Source: JALORV01 sp963712485
Lineage (GTDB): Bacteria > Pseudomonadota > Gammaproteobacteria > Burkholderiales > Burkholderiaceae_F
Direction: 5' to 3'
Length of the DNA: 64,000 nt
Assembly (NCBI GenBank): GCA_963712485.1
Contig: CAVQID010000019.1
Location: 310,001 to 374,000, forward strand
A program made the translations under genes and the position numbers. This document shows positions 46,296 to 55,231 of this stretch, piece after piece (within the stretch, counting starts at the first letter, position 1; every line of letters starts with the position of its first letter). The notes beneath the pieces were generated by a model. That model made no database searches. It was not told the origin of the DNA and saw only the letters and a program-made list of their open reading frames with translations.

Positions 46296-46535
46296 TCAGC
46301 CCGCGATTTCGCCGCGGGCGCGCAGGTCCGCAAGGACCACATCGAGACCCTTCTTGTCGATCGTACGAAGCGCCGCGTTCGTCAGGCGCAGACGCACCCA
46401 GCGGTTTTCGCTTTCGACCCAGAATCGGCGGTACTGCAGGTTCGGCAGGAACCGGCGCTTGGTTCTGTTGTTCGCGTGGGAAACGTTGTTGCCCACCATC
46501 GGCCGTTTGCCGGTGACTTGACACACGCGTGCCAT
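46296..46535 (-). CDS. rpmB: 50S ribosomal protein L28
   Basis: A 79-residue protein from ATG 46535, MARVCQVTGKRPMVGNNVSHANNRTKRRFLPNLQ, the L28 signature, with GGAG 6 nt upstream. It forms the conserved rpmB-rpmG pair. Confidence 0.97.
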   Translation of the reverse strand: MARVCQVTGKRPMVGNNVSHANNRTKRRFLPNLQYRRFWVESENRWVRLRLTNAALRTIDKKGLDVVLADLRARGEIAG

Positions 46536-46678
46536 GAGTAACTCCTGAATCGGTTCACTGCGCCGCGGGCGCGGGCCAGGCGACGCAAAGCCCGGTATTG
46601 TAAGCGGTTTCCTGACCTCGCGCCAAGCCGCGCCGTGCGGTGGCAGGTGCCGGCGGGCCCCGTCGATTAGACGCTGCC

Positions 46679-47647
46679 TTACGGCAGTGGGGACCGCGCG
46701 GGGCCTGAATGGTCCTGTCCGCGGGACCGCAGAGCTTCTAGTGGGTCGCTCAGGCCTGCGGCGGCGGCTAATGCCACCAGGCACGCAAGCAGGCCTGCCA
46801 GCGTATCCGGCTCGGGAACCTTCCGACCCCCTCCATTGGCGGGCCGGTAATAGATGCGCTCGGTGATGACCGAGATGTTGCGGCAGACGTAAGGCACCAT
46901 GATGGAAAAGTTGGTGCCCGACGCGTCGGTGGCATCGTAAAGGTCAGCGACCTCGACGTGGCCAGGCTGAAAGTTGACGCGGGCTCCGAAGCAGAGTGTC
47001 TTGCCAAAGCCCATGGCAACCATCGTGGTGTCGAAGCGGCGCTTCCCACTGGTCGTGTTGATGGAGTCGCGGGTGATCACGACGCGATCGCTGACCAATC
47101 CCCGCTCGATCATCGCCTCGACCTTACTGACGACCTCCTCCGGCACTCGGGCGGCGACCAGCGCTTGCCGCGCAGTGCCTTTGTAGGGATTGCCGCCGGG
47201 TATGCCCCAGGCGCATCCTCGACGCACAGACAGCTCGGTGGGGTTCTCCTTCACGCGGACGTCGTCCGCTGCCAGAGCGTGTCCGTCAAAGTTGTCGCCG
47301 GCAGGGACGGGCAGCGGTTCCGGCGCCTTGACATTCGCGACGCGTACCTCTGGAGCCCGCGTAATGCGATAGAGCTTCAGGCCTGCGACCGCCGCCAGCG
47401 CAATGGCTGCGCCAACGAGCATCCAAGCCACGCGGACTTTCCAAGTGACGGGTGGGGCGCCTGAAGCAATTTCCGGTGCAGCGGGAATCGAAACGATGCC
47501 CTCCCAGCCGCACTGGGGGTTGGCGCAGTGATAGCGGCGGACGTTTTCGAGGACGCCGACCATGCGATCGTCGAGATGACGATGGACTCGTGACAGTTCC
47601 TGTCCGCATTGAGGACAGGCGTGAATATGCTTGTCGTCCACTTTCAT
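46679..47647 (-). CDS. Zinc-ribbon membrane protein with C-terminal PEP-CTERM-like signal
   Basis: A 322-residue protein of unknown function. The N terminus has two cysteine pairs (C11-C14 in ACPQCGQ, C41-C46 in CANPQCGW) forming a probable zinc ribbon. One membrane segment (about 72-93) and a larger extracytoplasmic region follow. From residue 277 the C terminus reads VPEPDTLAGLLACLVALAAAAG, which resembles a PEP-CTERM sorting motif, but the usual terminal Arg cluster is displaced by a polar tail. ATG start. It sits between rpmB and radC, which are normally adjacent in betaproteobacteria, so it is probably an insertion there. Confidence 0.75.
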   Translation of the reverse strand: MKVDDKHIHACPQCGQELSRVHRHLDDRMVGVLENVRRYHCANPQCGWEGIVSIPAAPEIASGAPPVTWKVRVAWMLVGAAIALAAVAGLKLYRITRAPEVRVANVKAPEPLPVPAGDNFDGHALAADDVRVKENPTELSVRRGCAWGIPGGNPYKGTARQALVAARVPEEVVSKVEAMIERGLVSDRVVITRDSINTTSGKRRFDTTMVAMGFGKTLCFGARVNFQPGHVEVADLYDATDASGTNFSIMVPYVCRNISVITERIYYRPANGGGRKVPEPDTLAGLLACLVALAAAAGLSDPLEALRSRGQDHSGPARSPLP

Positions 47648-47898
47648 GTCGAGGCGGCGCGATGGCTTGGTACTCGCACACTACCTTCAAGCTAGGTCGC
47701 AACCGCCGTGGCGTGTTGACTTGAGTCACGGAGGCAACGGAGGATCGAAGCGACGTTGAAGACGGTTTGCTTTTGATGTGTGCCGCGGCCCGATCTGCCG
47801 CTTGAACGACACTTGCGACGCTCCAGTGCGGAGTGATCTTGGCCATCAAGGCACCGCGATGGCCGAATCGTGCCGCGCGTGGACGGACGGCGAGCCTG

Positions 47899-48572
47899 TC
47901 AGAGAAGGCCACGCTCCGCGAACGACACACTGCTGCTACCGGCCACGATCACGTGGTCGAGTACGCGTACGTCCACCAGCACCAGGGCCTGCTTGAGGCT
48001 TGCCGTCAGAAGCTCATCGCTGCGGCTGGGTTCCGCGACGCCGGACGGATGGTTGTGAGCGAAGATGACGGCTCCGGCGTTCAGGGCCAACGCGCGCTTG
48101 ACCACCTCGCGCGGGAAAACGCTAGTCTGTGTCAGCGTGCCGCGGAACAATTCATCGGCAGCCAGCAGGCGGTTCCGCGCATCCAGGAACAGCGCGACAA
48201 AGACTTCGTGTTCCCGGTTCGCCAGCGTCATGCGCAGGTAGTCGCGCACTTTGCCTGGAGACGACAGTGCCGGATCACGTCGCACTTCTTCGCGCAAAGA
48301 TCGGCGCGGGAGTTCGAGTATCGCGTGCAACTGCGCAGACTTCGCCGGGCCGTGCCCGTCGATCGCAGAGAGTTGATCCGGCCTGGCCGCGAGCAGCCCG
48401 CTGAGTCCGCCGAAGCGTGCGAGCGCATCGCGGCCCACATCGAGCGCCGAACGGCCGGCGGTACCGGTGCGCAGCAGGATGGCGATGAGCTCGGCGTCCG
48501 ATAACGACGGGGCACCCTGTTCGAGCAGGCGTTCGCGCGGTCGTTCCCCCTCGGCCAGTCTTTAATCGCCAT
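47899..48572 (-). CDS. radC: RadC family JAB-domain protein, frameshifted as sequenced
   Basis: A member of the RadC/MPN+ family; despite the name its DNA-repair role is doubtful. The N terminus MAIKDWP from ATG 48572 is followed, in another frame, by GERPRERLLEQGAPSLSDAELIAILL (helix-hairpin-helix part), AIDGHGPAKSAQL and the JAB motif AHNHPSG with VRVLDHVIV. The frame change is at 48546-48553, next to a run of five C, and one missing base explains it. The main part runs uninterrupted from there to 47899. Confidence 0.87.
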
Positions 48573-48601
48573 GGCGGCTTGCTCGACTAGAATCGTTGGC
48601 T

Positions 48602-49069
48602 ATGGCCGACTCCTCGCCCGGTTCCCGCGTCCAGCGCGGTTCGCATGTCACGCTTCATTATCGTATCGCCGTGACGGTTGATGGCGCCGAACGCGAGGTG
48701 GTGAGCACGTTTGACGCGCAACCGGCGACGCTGACCGTCGGCAGCGGAGTGATGGCGGCGCCGCTCGAAGCCTGCCTGCTGGGCCTTGAAGAGGGTTCGA
48801 GCGAGCGATTTGAACTGGCGGCCGGCGCGGGCTTCGGAGCGCGGAACCCGGAACTGGTGCAGACGCTCTCAACGAGTGCATTCGACGCCAACGCGGATCC
48901 GTCAGTCGACTCTATGCCCGGAGATGTCGTGCGGTTTTCCAGCCCGGAAGGGATGCAGGTTTCCGGCGTGCTGAAGCAGCGCGACGCAGAAAGAGTAGTC
49001 ATGGATTTCAATCATCCTCTGGCGGGAATGCCGGTCAGTTTCGCGGTCAGGATCGTGGGGGTGCTGTGA
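48602..49069 (+). CDS. fkpB: FKBP-type peptidyl-prolyl isomerase (FkpB/SlpA type)
   Basis: A 155-residue cytoplasmic prolyl isomerase/chaperone. It has the short FKBP fold with VTLHYRIAV, PATLTVGSGVMAAPLEACLLGLEEGSSERFEL, the inserted IF domain, and DFNHPLAGMPVSFAVRIV, the SlyD/FkpB hallmark. ATG 48602 follows TTG 48596. It is divergent from radC and overlaps the ispH start (GTGA), the conserved fkpB-ispH pair. Confidence 0.92.
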   Translation: MADSSPGSRVQRGSHVTLHYRIAVTVDGAEREVVSTFDAQPATLTVGSGVMAAPLEACLLGLEEGSSERFELAAGAGFGARNPELVQTLSTSAFDANADPSVDSMPGDVVRFSSPEGMQVSGVLKQRDAERVVMDFNHPLAGMPVSFAVRIVGVL

Positions 49070-50004
49070 CGATGGACGTGCTGCTGGCCCAGCCGCGCGG
49101 GTTCTGTGCCGGGGTGGATCGTGCAATCGAAATCGTCGAGCGCGCGCTGGCGACCCATGGAGCGCCGATCTATGTACGCCATGAGATCGTCCACAACCGG
49201 TACGTGGTCGATGACCTTCGCAACAAAGGCGCGGTGTTCGTCAACGAACTCGATGAGGTGCCCTGCGGCGGCACCGTGATCTTTTCCGCGCACGGTGTCG
49301 CCAAGGCAGTGCAGCAGGAGGCCGCGCGCCGCGGCCTGCGCGTCTTCGATGCCACCTGTCCGCTCGTCACCAAGGTCCACGTCGAGGTCGCGAAGATGCA
49401 TGCGGCCGGCTACGAAATCGTCATGATCGGCCATGAAGGGCATCCGGAAGTCGAAGGCACGATGGGCCAGCTGACGGGGGGCATGCACCTCGTGGAGACC
49501 GTCGAGGATGTCGAGCGGCTGCGCGTGCGCGATCCCGACAGGCTCGCATATGTCACGCAGACCACGCTGTCACTGGACGATGCCGCCGCGGTCATCGCCG
49601 CTCTGAAACGGCGCTTTCGACGCATCGCGGAACCGAAGAAGGCCGATATCTGCTACGCGACGCAGAATCGGCAGGACGCCGTCAGGTTTCTCGCCCCGCA
49701 GGTCGACATCGTCATCGTGGTCGGCAGTCCGAACAGTTCGAACTCGAACCGACTGCGGGAAGTTGCCGAGCGCTTCGGTGTGCCGGCCCACCTCGTCGAT
49801 ACGGCGGCACAGCTGGATCCAGCCTGGTTCGAGGGTCGGCGCCGTGTCGGCGTGACGGCGGGAGCCTCGGCGCCCGAGGTCCTCGTCGATGAACTGCTGG
49901 CCGCGCTCAAGGAACTGGGAGCGGGCAGCGTGCGGACGCTTGACGGCGTGTCGGAGGACGTGGTGTTCCCGATGCCCAAGGGCCTGAGCCGCGTGGCCGC
50001 CTGA
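49066..50004 (+). CDS. ispH: 4-hydroxy-3-methylbut-2-enyl diphosphate reductase
   Basis: Last step of the MEP pathway, giving IPP and DMAPP. The 312-residue protein has [4Fe-4S] ligands C14 (RGFCAGVDRA), C98 (DATCPLVTKVH) and C196 (ICYATQNRQ). The start is GTG 49066, overlapping fkpB; ATG 49072 two codons later is an alternative. The motif VVGSPNSSNSNRL is present. Confidence 0.97.
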   Translation: MTMDVLLAQPRGFCAGVDRAIEIVERALATHGAPIYVRHEIVHNRYVVDDLRNKGAVFVNELDEVPCGGTVIFSAHGVAKAVQQEAARRGLRVFDATCPLVTKVHVEVAKMHAAGYEIVMIGHEGHPEVEGTMGQLTGGMHLVETVEDVERLRVRDPDRLAYVTQTTLSLDDAAAVIAALKRRFRRIAEPKKADICYATQNRQDAVRFLAPQVDIVIVVGSPNSSNSNRLREVAERFGVPAHLVDTAAQLDPAWFEGRRRVGVTAGASAPEVLVDELLAALKELGAGSVRTLDGVSEDVVFPMPKGLSRVAA

Positions 50005-50070
50005 AAGCACGATGTCTGGGCGCCGGCCGGGAACCGGCGCATCGATAACGACCACAACGAGGAGACGAAG

Positions 50071-50652
50071 ATGAAGAAGTGGCTTCAATTGACTGCGATG
50101 ACGGCGCTGCTCGCCTTCGGCGCGGCCGCGCAGGCGCAACCGGTCGAGGTCGAAGGCCAGAAATTCGAACCGACCGTGCAGGCCGGCGGCCAGACACTGA
50201 CACTCAATGGGGTCGGCCTGCGCAAGCGGGCGATCTTCAAGGTCTACGTCAATGGCCTGTATGTCCCGCAGAAGAGCAAGGATGCCGCAACGATCATCAA
50301 TGAGAAGGGACCGCGCCGCGCCTCGCTGCGCATGCTCCGGGACGTCGATGCCGACAGCTTCGTGAATGCCTTCAGCGACGGTCTGCGCGACAATCTTTCC
50401 GACGCGCAGATGGCGGCGCTGAAGCCGCAGATCGACACCTTCAACAGCACGCTGAAGTCGATCGGCGAAGCGAAGAAGGGCGATGTCATCAACTTCGACT
50501 ACACGCCGGACGGCGGAACGCGAATCACCGTGAACGGCCAGCCGCGCGGAACGGCGATCGCAGGACACGACTTCTATGCTGCCGTGATGCGCATCTGGCT
50601 CGGCGACAAGCCGGTTGACGAAGGCCTCAAGAAGGGGCTGCTGGGCGGCTGA
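50071..50652 (+). CDS. Chalcone isomerase-like family secreted protein
   Basis: A 193-residue protein with a signal peptide (1-22, ending AQAQ) and a chalcone-isomerase-like domain: VEVEGQKFEPTVQAGGQTLTLNGVGLRKRAIFKVYVNGLYV, then RDVDADSFVNAF and GHDFYAAVMRIWLGDKPVDEGLKKGLLG. It is probably periplasmic. Bacterial members have no known isomerase activity. GAGGAGA precedes the ATG. Its stop overlaps the ogt start. Confidence 0.87.
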   Translation: MKKWLQLTAMTALLAFGAAAQAQPVEVEGQKFEPTVQAGGQTLTLNGVGLRKRAIFKVYVNGLYVPQKSKDAATIINEKGPRRASLRMLRDVDADSFVNAFSDGLRDNLSDAQMAALKPQIDTFNSTLKSIGEAKKGDVINFDYTPDGGTRITVNGQPRGTAIAGHDFYAAVMRIWLGDKPVDEGLKKGLLGG

Positions 50653-51155
50653 TGTCGCGACTGTCAACCGGTCGACACGCGGCTGCCGCGGCGGTCATCC
50701 CGGCGCCGTTCGGTTGCGTCGCGATCGATACTGACGGCGTCCGCATCACTGCACTGCGCTTTGTCGAACATGCGGCTGCATCCGCACCCACAAGCGATCT
50801 TGCCGCCCGTGCAGCGCAGCAGCTGACTCGCTACTTCAGCGACCCGGACACGGATTTCGACCTGCCGCTTGCGGTGCGTGGCACGCCGTTCCAGCGCCGC
50901 GTCTGGGCGGCTATCAGTGCGATCCCCACGGGCGAGACGCGGCGCTATGGGGACCTCGCCGAGGTGCTCGACGCGCCGGCCCGCTCGGTCGGGCAGGCGT
51001 GCGGTGACAACCGCCTGCCGATCGTCATTCCCTGCCATCGAGTCGTCGCAGGCGACGGCCTTGGCGGATTCGCGCACGCGACAGGAGGGTTCGAGATCGC
51101 GGTCAAGCGCTGGCTGCTGGAGCACGAGGGCGCGCTGCGCGGATCTCTGCTTTAG
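50652..51155 (+). CDS. ogt: Methylated-DNA-[protein]-cysteine S-methyltransferase
   Basis: Removes methyl from O6-methylguanine in a suicide reaction. The 167-residue protein has the acceptor Cys128 in VIPCHRVV, the recognition helix RSVGQACGDN, and FQRRVWAAISAIPTGETRRYGDLA. Ada is excluded by the absence of an N-terminal domain. Confidence 0.93.
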   Translation: MSRLSTGRHAAAAAVIPAPFGCVAIDTDGVRITALRFVEHAAASAPTSDLAARAAQQLTRYFSDPDTDFDLPLAVRGTPFQRRVWAAISAIPTGETRRYGDLAEVLDAPARSVGQACGDNRLPIVIPCHRVVAGDGLGGFAHATGGFEIAVKRWLLEHEGALRGSLL

Positions 51156-51162
51156 CGCCTCC

Positions 51163-52044
51163 ATGGATCCCCTGGTTGATCGCTTCATCGACGCGCTGTG
51201 GCTCGAAGACGGGCTCGCGCGCAACACGCTGGCGGCCTATCGCCGTGATCTCGAAGCGCTTGGACGCTTTTTGGCTGCGCGCGACGTGGCGCTCGTCGCC
51301 GCCGGCGAACCTGACCTGGCCGCCTATATCGCCAGCCAGCACGCGGTAACGCGCGCGAGTACCGCCAATCGTCGGCTGGCGGTAGTGCGCCGGTTCTACC
51401 GCTGGGCACTGCGCGAACGGGTCGCCGCCGTCGATCCGACCGTGCGGATGCGGGGCGCCCGCCGTGTTTCACGGTTTCCCCAGACCATCAGCGAGGCGCA
51501 GGTCGAAGCGCTGCTGGCGGCGCCCGACGCGAGCAGCGCGCTTGGGCTGCGAGACCGGGCTATGTTCGAGGTGCTTTACGCGACCGGCCTTCGTGTGTCC
51601 GAGCTTGTCGGACTCAGGCTTGCGGAGATTTCCCTTTCCGAGGGTCTGGTGCGGGTGGTTGGCAAAGGCTCGAAAGAGCGCATCGTTCCGCTGGGCGAAG
51701 TGGCGCGTGAATGGACCGAGCGCTATCTCGCGCACGCACGGCCGGAACTTCTGGCCGGGCGCGTCGCCGATGCGGTTTTTGTCACTCGCCGCGGCGAGGC
51801 AATGAGCCGTCAGATGTTCTGGGTCCTGGTCAAGCGTTACGCCACTCGCGCGGACATCCATTCGCCGCTGTCGCCTCACGGCCTGCGGCACGCGTTCGCG
51901 ACCCACTTGCTGAACCACGGCGCCGACCTGCGTGTCGTGCAGATGCTCCTGGGGCATGCGGATATCTCCACGACGCAGATCTACACCCACGTCGCGCGCG
52001 CTCGGCTCAAGACCCTGCATGCGGAGCATCACCCGCGCGGTTAG
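51163..52044 (+). CDS. xerD: Site-specific tyrosine recombinase XerD
   Basis: Resolves chromosome dimers at dif with XerC. From ATG 51163 it is 293 residues. The N-terminal SAM-like domain (GLARNTLAAYRRDL) is followed by the catalytic domain with R144 (TGLRVSEL), K168 (GKGSKER), H239 and R242 (HGLRHAFATH), H265 and Tyr274 (IYTHV). Position after ogt and before ybaK favours XerD over XerC. It is not associated with an integrated element. Confidence 0.94.
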   Translation: MDPLVDRFIDALWLEDGLARNTLAAYRRDLEALGRFLAARDVALVAAGEPDLAAYIASQHAVTRASTANRRLAVVRRFYRWALRERVAAVDPTVRMRGARRVSRFPQTISEAQVEALLAAPDASSALGLRDRAMFEVLYATGLRVSELVGLRLAEISLSEGLVRVVGKGSKERIVPLGEVAREWTERYLAHARPELLAGRVADAVFVTRRGEAMSRQMFWVLVKRYATRADIHSPLSPHGLRHAFATHLLNHGADLRVVQMLLGHADISTTQIYTHVARARLKTLHAEHHPRG

Positions 52045-52066
52045 GCAGGACTTAAACTCGCGCGCG

Positions 52067-52558
52067 ATGGCCAAGGCCAAGCATGTCTCCGAAACGCCCG
52101 CAACGCAGCTGCTGCGCGAGTGCGGCATTGCGTTCAGCGAACACGTGTACGACTACGTCGAGCACGGCGGCACGGCGGAGTCGGCGCGCCAACTTGGCGT
52201 CGACGAGCACGCGGTCGTGAAGACGCTGGTCATGCAGGACGACGCGGGCGAGCCCGTTATCGTGCTGATGCACGGAGACTGCACGGTGTCGACCAAGAAT
52301 CTGGCGCGTCAGATCCAGCGCAAGCGCATCGAGCCTTGCAAGCCCGAAGTCGCCCAGCGCTTTACCGGATATCTCGTCGGCGGCACGTCGCCGTTCGGCA
52401 CGCGCAGGAAGATGCCGCTCTACGTCGAGCGCAGCGTGCTCGATCTGCCGACGATCCTCGTTAACGGCGGCAGGCGCGGCTACCTGGTCGGAATCGCTCC
52501 GGGCGTGCTGCTCGACGTGCTCGGCGCGGTCCCTGTCGACTGCGCGTTGAAGGAGTGA
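52067..52558 (+). CDS. ybaK: Cys-tRNA(Pro)/Cys-tRNA(Cys) deacylase YbaK
   Basis: Hydrolyses mischarged Cys-tRNA-Pro. The 163-residue protein has the YbaK fold with ESARQLGVDEHAVVKTLVM, STKNLARQI, GYLVGGTSPFGTRRKMPLYV and VNGGRRGYLVGI. The Lys in VVKTLV is in the catalytic position. ATG 52067 is close to the xerD stop. Confidence 0.94.
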   Translation: MAKAKHVSETPATQLLRECGIAFSEHVYDYVEHGGTAESARQLGVDEHAVVKTLVMQDDAGEPVIVLMHGDCTVSTKNLARQIQRKRIEPCKPEVAQRFTGYLVGGTSPFGTRRKMPLYVERSVLDLPTILVNGGRRGYLVGIAPGVLLDVLGAVPVDCALKE

Positions 52559-52559
52559 G

Positions 52560-53195
52560 ATGGAAATTCTCTGGACCGCCGTCGCGGGAGTTGCCGCCTA
52601 CCTGCTGGGGTCGGTGTCTTTCGCGGTCGTCGTCAGCCGCGCGATGGGACTGGCAGACCCTCGCACTTACGGCTCGGGAAACCCGGGCGCGACGAACGTG
52701 TTGCGATCCGGCAGCAAGGCGGCCGCAATCCTTACTTTGCTCGGCGACGGTGTGAAGGGCTGGTTGGCTGTCTGGATGGTGCAGCGTTACGGGCCGGTGG
52801 TCGGCATCGGCACCTGGGGTGTCGCACTTGCCGGCGTGACAGTATTTCTCGGGCACCTTTTTCCGCTGTTCTTCCGGTTTCAGGGCGGCAAGGGTGTCGC
52901 CACGGCGGCCGGCGTCATCGTTGCGTTCAACCCCTGGCTGGGGCTGGCAACGGGACTGACGTGGCTGATCATTGCCTACTTCTTCCGCTTTGCCTCGCTG
53001 GCATCGCTCGTTGCGGCAGTGTTCGCTGCTTTCTATTCGGCGTTCGGCTGGGGCTTTGACGAGCGCTTCGTCGCCGTCGCCGTCATCGCCGGATTCATCG
53101 TGTTCCGCCACCAGGCCAACATCCGCAACCTGATCGCGGGCAAGGAACGCCGGATCGGCGAAAAGAACCGCGATGCCCAGCGGCACCACGCCTGA
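52560..53195 (+). CDS. plsY: Glycerol-3-phosphate acyltransferase PlsY
   Basis: Transfers acyl from acyl-phosphate to glycerol-3-phosphate at the inner membrane. The 211-residue, five-helix protein has the three PlsY motifs: GSVSFAVVVSRA, GSGNPGATNVLRS, GHLFPLFFRFQGGKGVATAAG. AGGAG lies 4 nt before the ATG. It converges with tsaD. Confidence 0.96.
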   Translation: MEILWTAVAGVAAYLLGSVSFAVVVSRAMGLADPRTYGSGNPGATNVLRSGSKAAAILTLLGDGVKGWLAVWMVQRYGPVVGIGTWGVALAGVTVFLGHLFPLFFRFQGGKGVATAAGVIVAFNPWLGLATGLTWLIIAYFFRFASLASLVAAVFAAFYSAFGWGFDERFVAVAVIAGFIVFRHQANIRNLIAGKERRIGEKNRDAQRHHA

Positions 53196-53201
53196 CTTTC
53201 T

Positions 53202-54228
53202 TCAGGCGGTCGCCTCGGCGAGCGTCCAGCGCGGGTGAACCGCGAACCCGAGTCGGCGGCCGAGCACCGTTGCGTCATCGCGGCGCAGCGCCGCCAGGCC
53301 CGCGAGTGCGATCATCGCGCCGTTGTCCGTACACAGGTCGAGCTGGCGGAAAGTGCACCTCGGCCGAATATCGCGCGGCGTCTGTCTGCAGTCGTTCGCG
53401 CAATTGCACGTTGGCACCGACCCCTCCGGCCACCACCAGACGGTGCAGCCCGGTCGCCTCGAGCGCGCGCCGGGACTTGATCGCCAGAACGTCGACGATC
53501 GCGTCGACAAACGCGCGTGCGATGTCGGCCCGGCCCTGTTCGCATAGGTTCTGCTCACGGCGAACCGCGGTGAGGACGGCGGTCTTCAAGCCGCTGAAGC
53601 TAAAGTCAAGATCGCCACTCGAAAGCATCGGTCGCGGCAGTCGCAGTGCGCCCGGTGTGCCGAACTCGGCCAGCCGGGACACCGCCGGCCCGCCCGGATA
53701 GCCCAGGCCCAGCAGCTGGGCCGTCTTGTCGAAGGCCTCGCCGGCCGCGTCGTCGACCGTCTCGCCCAGCAGCGCGTAGCGGCCCCAGCCGTCGACGCGC
53801 ATCAGTTGGGTATGACCGCCGGACGCCAGCAGCGCGACGAACGGAAAGTGCGGTGGCGGATCCGCCAGCAGCGGCGACAGCAGATGGCCCTCCAGGTGGT
53901 GGACGCCGATGACGGGGCGATCGAGCGCATAACCGATGGCATGCGCGATGCTGGTGCCGACGAGCAGGGCGCCGGCCAACCCCGGGCCGGACGTCACCGC
54001 GATCGCATCGATGTCGGCCGCACGCCGCTGGCCCGCTTCGAGCACACGCTCCAGCAGCGGCAGCACGCGACGGATGTGATCACGCGAAGCCAGTTCCGGC
54101 ACGACGCCCCCGTAGGCCTGGTGCATCTCGACCTGCGAGTGCAGGGCCTGCGCGAGCAGGCCCGCGTCGCTATCCAGCAGTGCGACGCCGGTCTCGTCGC
54201 AGGAAGTCTCGACACCCAGAATAAGCAT
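53202..54228 (-). CDS. tsaD: tRNA threonylcarbamoyladenosine biosynthesis protein TsaD, frameshifted as sequenced
   Basis: Catalytic subunit for t6A37 modification of ANN-decoding tRNAs. MLILGVETSCDETGVALLD and the metal-binding HHLEGHLLSP precede GETVDDAAGEAFDK and GLKTAVL. The frame reads to YSAEVHFPP and then breaks; the C terminus LDLCTDNGAMIALAGLAALRR continues in another frame to the stop at 53202. Removing C53343 rejoins them. TsaD is essential in most bacteria, so an assembly error is the simpler reading. Confidence 0.92.
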
Positions 54229-54299
54229 GCAGCCAGTGTAAGAGACACACGCGTCCGAGTGTCGCCGCCGCCGGTCGATGCGTACGCTAAGCCGTTGAC

Positions 54300-54329
54300 T
54301 TGCCAGCGGAAATCCGAATCGGCTATACT
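54300..54329 (+). promoter_or_regulatory. Promoter of the rpsU-yqeY-dnaG-rpoD operon
   Basis: TTGCCA (54300-54305) and TATACT (54324-54329) are separated by 18 nt, 5/6 consensus bases each. Transcription would start near 54336, about 67 nt before rpsU. Confidence 0.65.
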
Positions 54330-54402
54330 CCGCAGCTTTCCGGCTGGCCGACTCGAATTTCTCGCGTGCTCAGCCGCAGCCGATAACCACCGAACCTGAC
54401 CG

Positions 54403-54615
54403 ATGCCCACGATACGCGTCAAAGAAAATGAGCCTTTTGAAGTCGCCCTTCGCCGCTTCAAGCGCACGATCGAAAAAAGCGGTCTGCTGACCGAACTACG
54501 CGCGCGTGAGTTCTACGAGAAGCCCACGGCCGAGCGCAAGCGGAAGAAGTCGGCGGCCATCAAGCGGCACTTCAAGCGGTTGCGCAGCCAGATGCTGCCG
54601 AAGAAGATGTATTAA
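54403..54615 (+). CDS. rpsU: 30S ribosomal protein S21
   Basis: A 70-residue basic protein, MPTIRVKENEPFEVALRRFKRTIEKSGLL, the classic S21 sequence ending LRSQMLPKKMY. It is first in the macromolecular synthesis operon. Confidence 0.97.
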   Translation: MPTIRVKENEPFEVALRRFKRTIEKSGLLTELRAREFYEKPTAERKRKKSAAIKRHFKRLRSQMLPKKMY

Positions 54616-54653
54616 GTCTCGTTCGGCCGCGCGTTTGCGCCGGCATGGTTCAA

Positions 54654-54680
54654 AAGGCGCGCCCAAGGGCGCGCTTTCGC
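54654..54680 (+). terminator. Terminator or attenuator between rpsU and yqeY
   Basis: The stem GCGCGCCC/GGGCGCGC (54657-54664 with 54667-54674), extended by flanking A-T pairs, is followed by TTTCGCTTTC. It probably lowers expression of yqeY-dnaG-rpoD relative to rpsU, as in other operons of this type. Confidence 0.65.
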
Positions 54681-54695
54681 TTTCTGGAGACCAAA

Positions 54696-55151
54696 ATGAC
54701 CGGACTACCCTCGCTCAGGGAGCGGATCAACGAAGACATGAAAGCAGCGATGCGCGCGAAGGAGGCCGCGCGGTTATCCGCAATCCGCCTTCTGCAGGCC
54801 GCGATCAAGCAGAAAGAGGTCGACGAGCGCATCACGCTCGACGACGCCGCGGTGCTCGGCATCGTCGAGAAGCTCATCAAGCAGCGCAAGGATTCGATCG
54901 AGCAGTTCGCGAAGGCGAGCCGCACTGACCTGGTCGACAAGGAGCAGGCGGAACTCGATCTCCTGTCGGGCTACCTGCCGCAACAGATGTCCGATGACGA
55001 ACTCGGGGCGGCGATCGCCGCGGCGATCGCCGAGTCCGGCGCTGCCGGCCCGCAGGGCATGGGCAAGGTGATGGCCATCCTCAAGCCCCGCATCGCCGGT
55101 CGCGCCGACATGGGCAAAGCCTCCGCGCTGGTGAAGCAGCGGCTGACGTAA
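54696..55151 (+). CDS. GatB/YqeY domain-containing protein
   Basis: A 151-residue protein from ATG 54696 with GGAG upstream; LRERINEDMKAAMRAKEAARLSAIRLL, LLSGYLPQQMSDDEL, QGMGKVMAILKPRIAGRADMG. It shares the tRNA-binding tail fold of GatB, but its function is not defined. The position between rpsU and dnaG is conserved. Confidence 0.93.
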   Translation: MTGLPSLRERINEDMKAAMRAKEAARLSAIRLLQAAIKQKEVDERITLDDAAVLGIVEKLIKQRKDSIEQFAKASRTDLVDKEQAELDLLSGYLPQQMSDDELGAAIAAAIAESGAAGPQGMGKVMAILKPRIAGRADMGKASALVKQRLT

Positions 55152-55231
55152 CCATTACTTGCGGCCGCAGGCCGCGTACGCGCGGCACCGCACGCCGTCC
55201 GCAGCGGCCGCGCCTGATTCGTCCGACGAAC

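Noticed and set aside
54295..54329. TTGACT (54295-54300) as the -35 of the rpsU promoter
   Set aside because: The spacer to TATACT would be 23 nt. TTGCCA at 54300 with an 18-nt spacer fits better.
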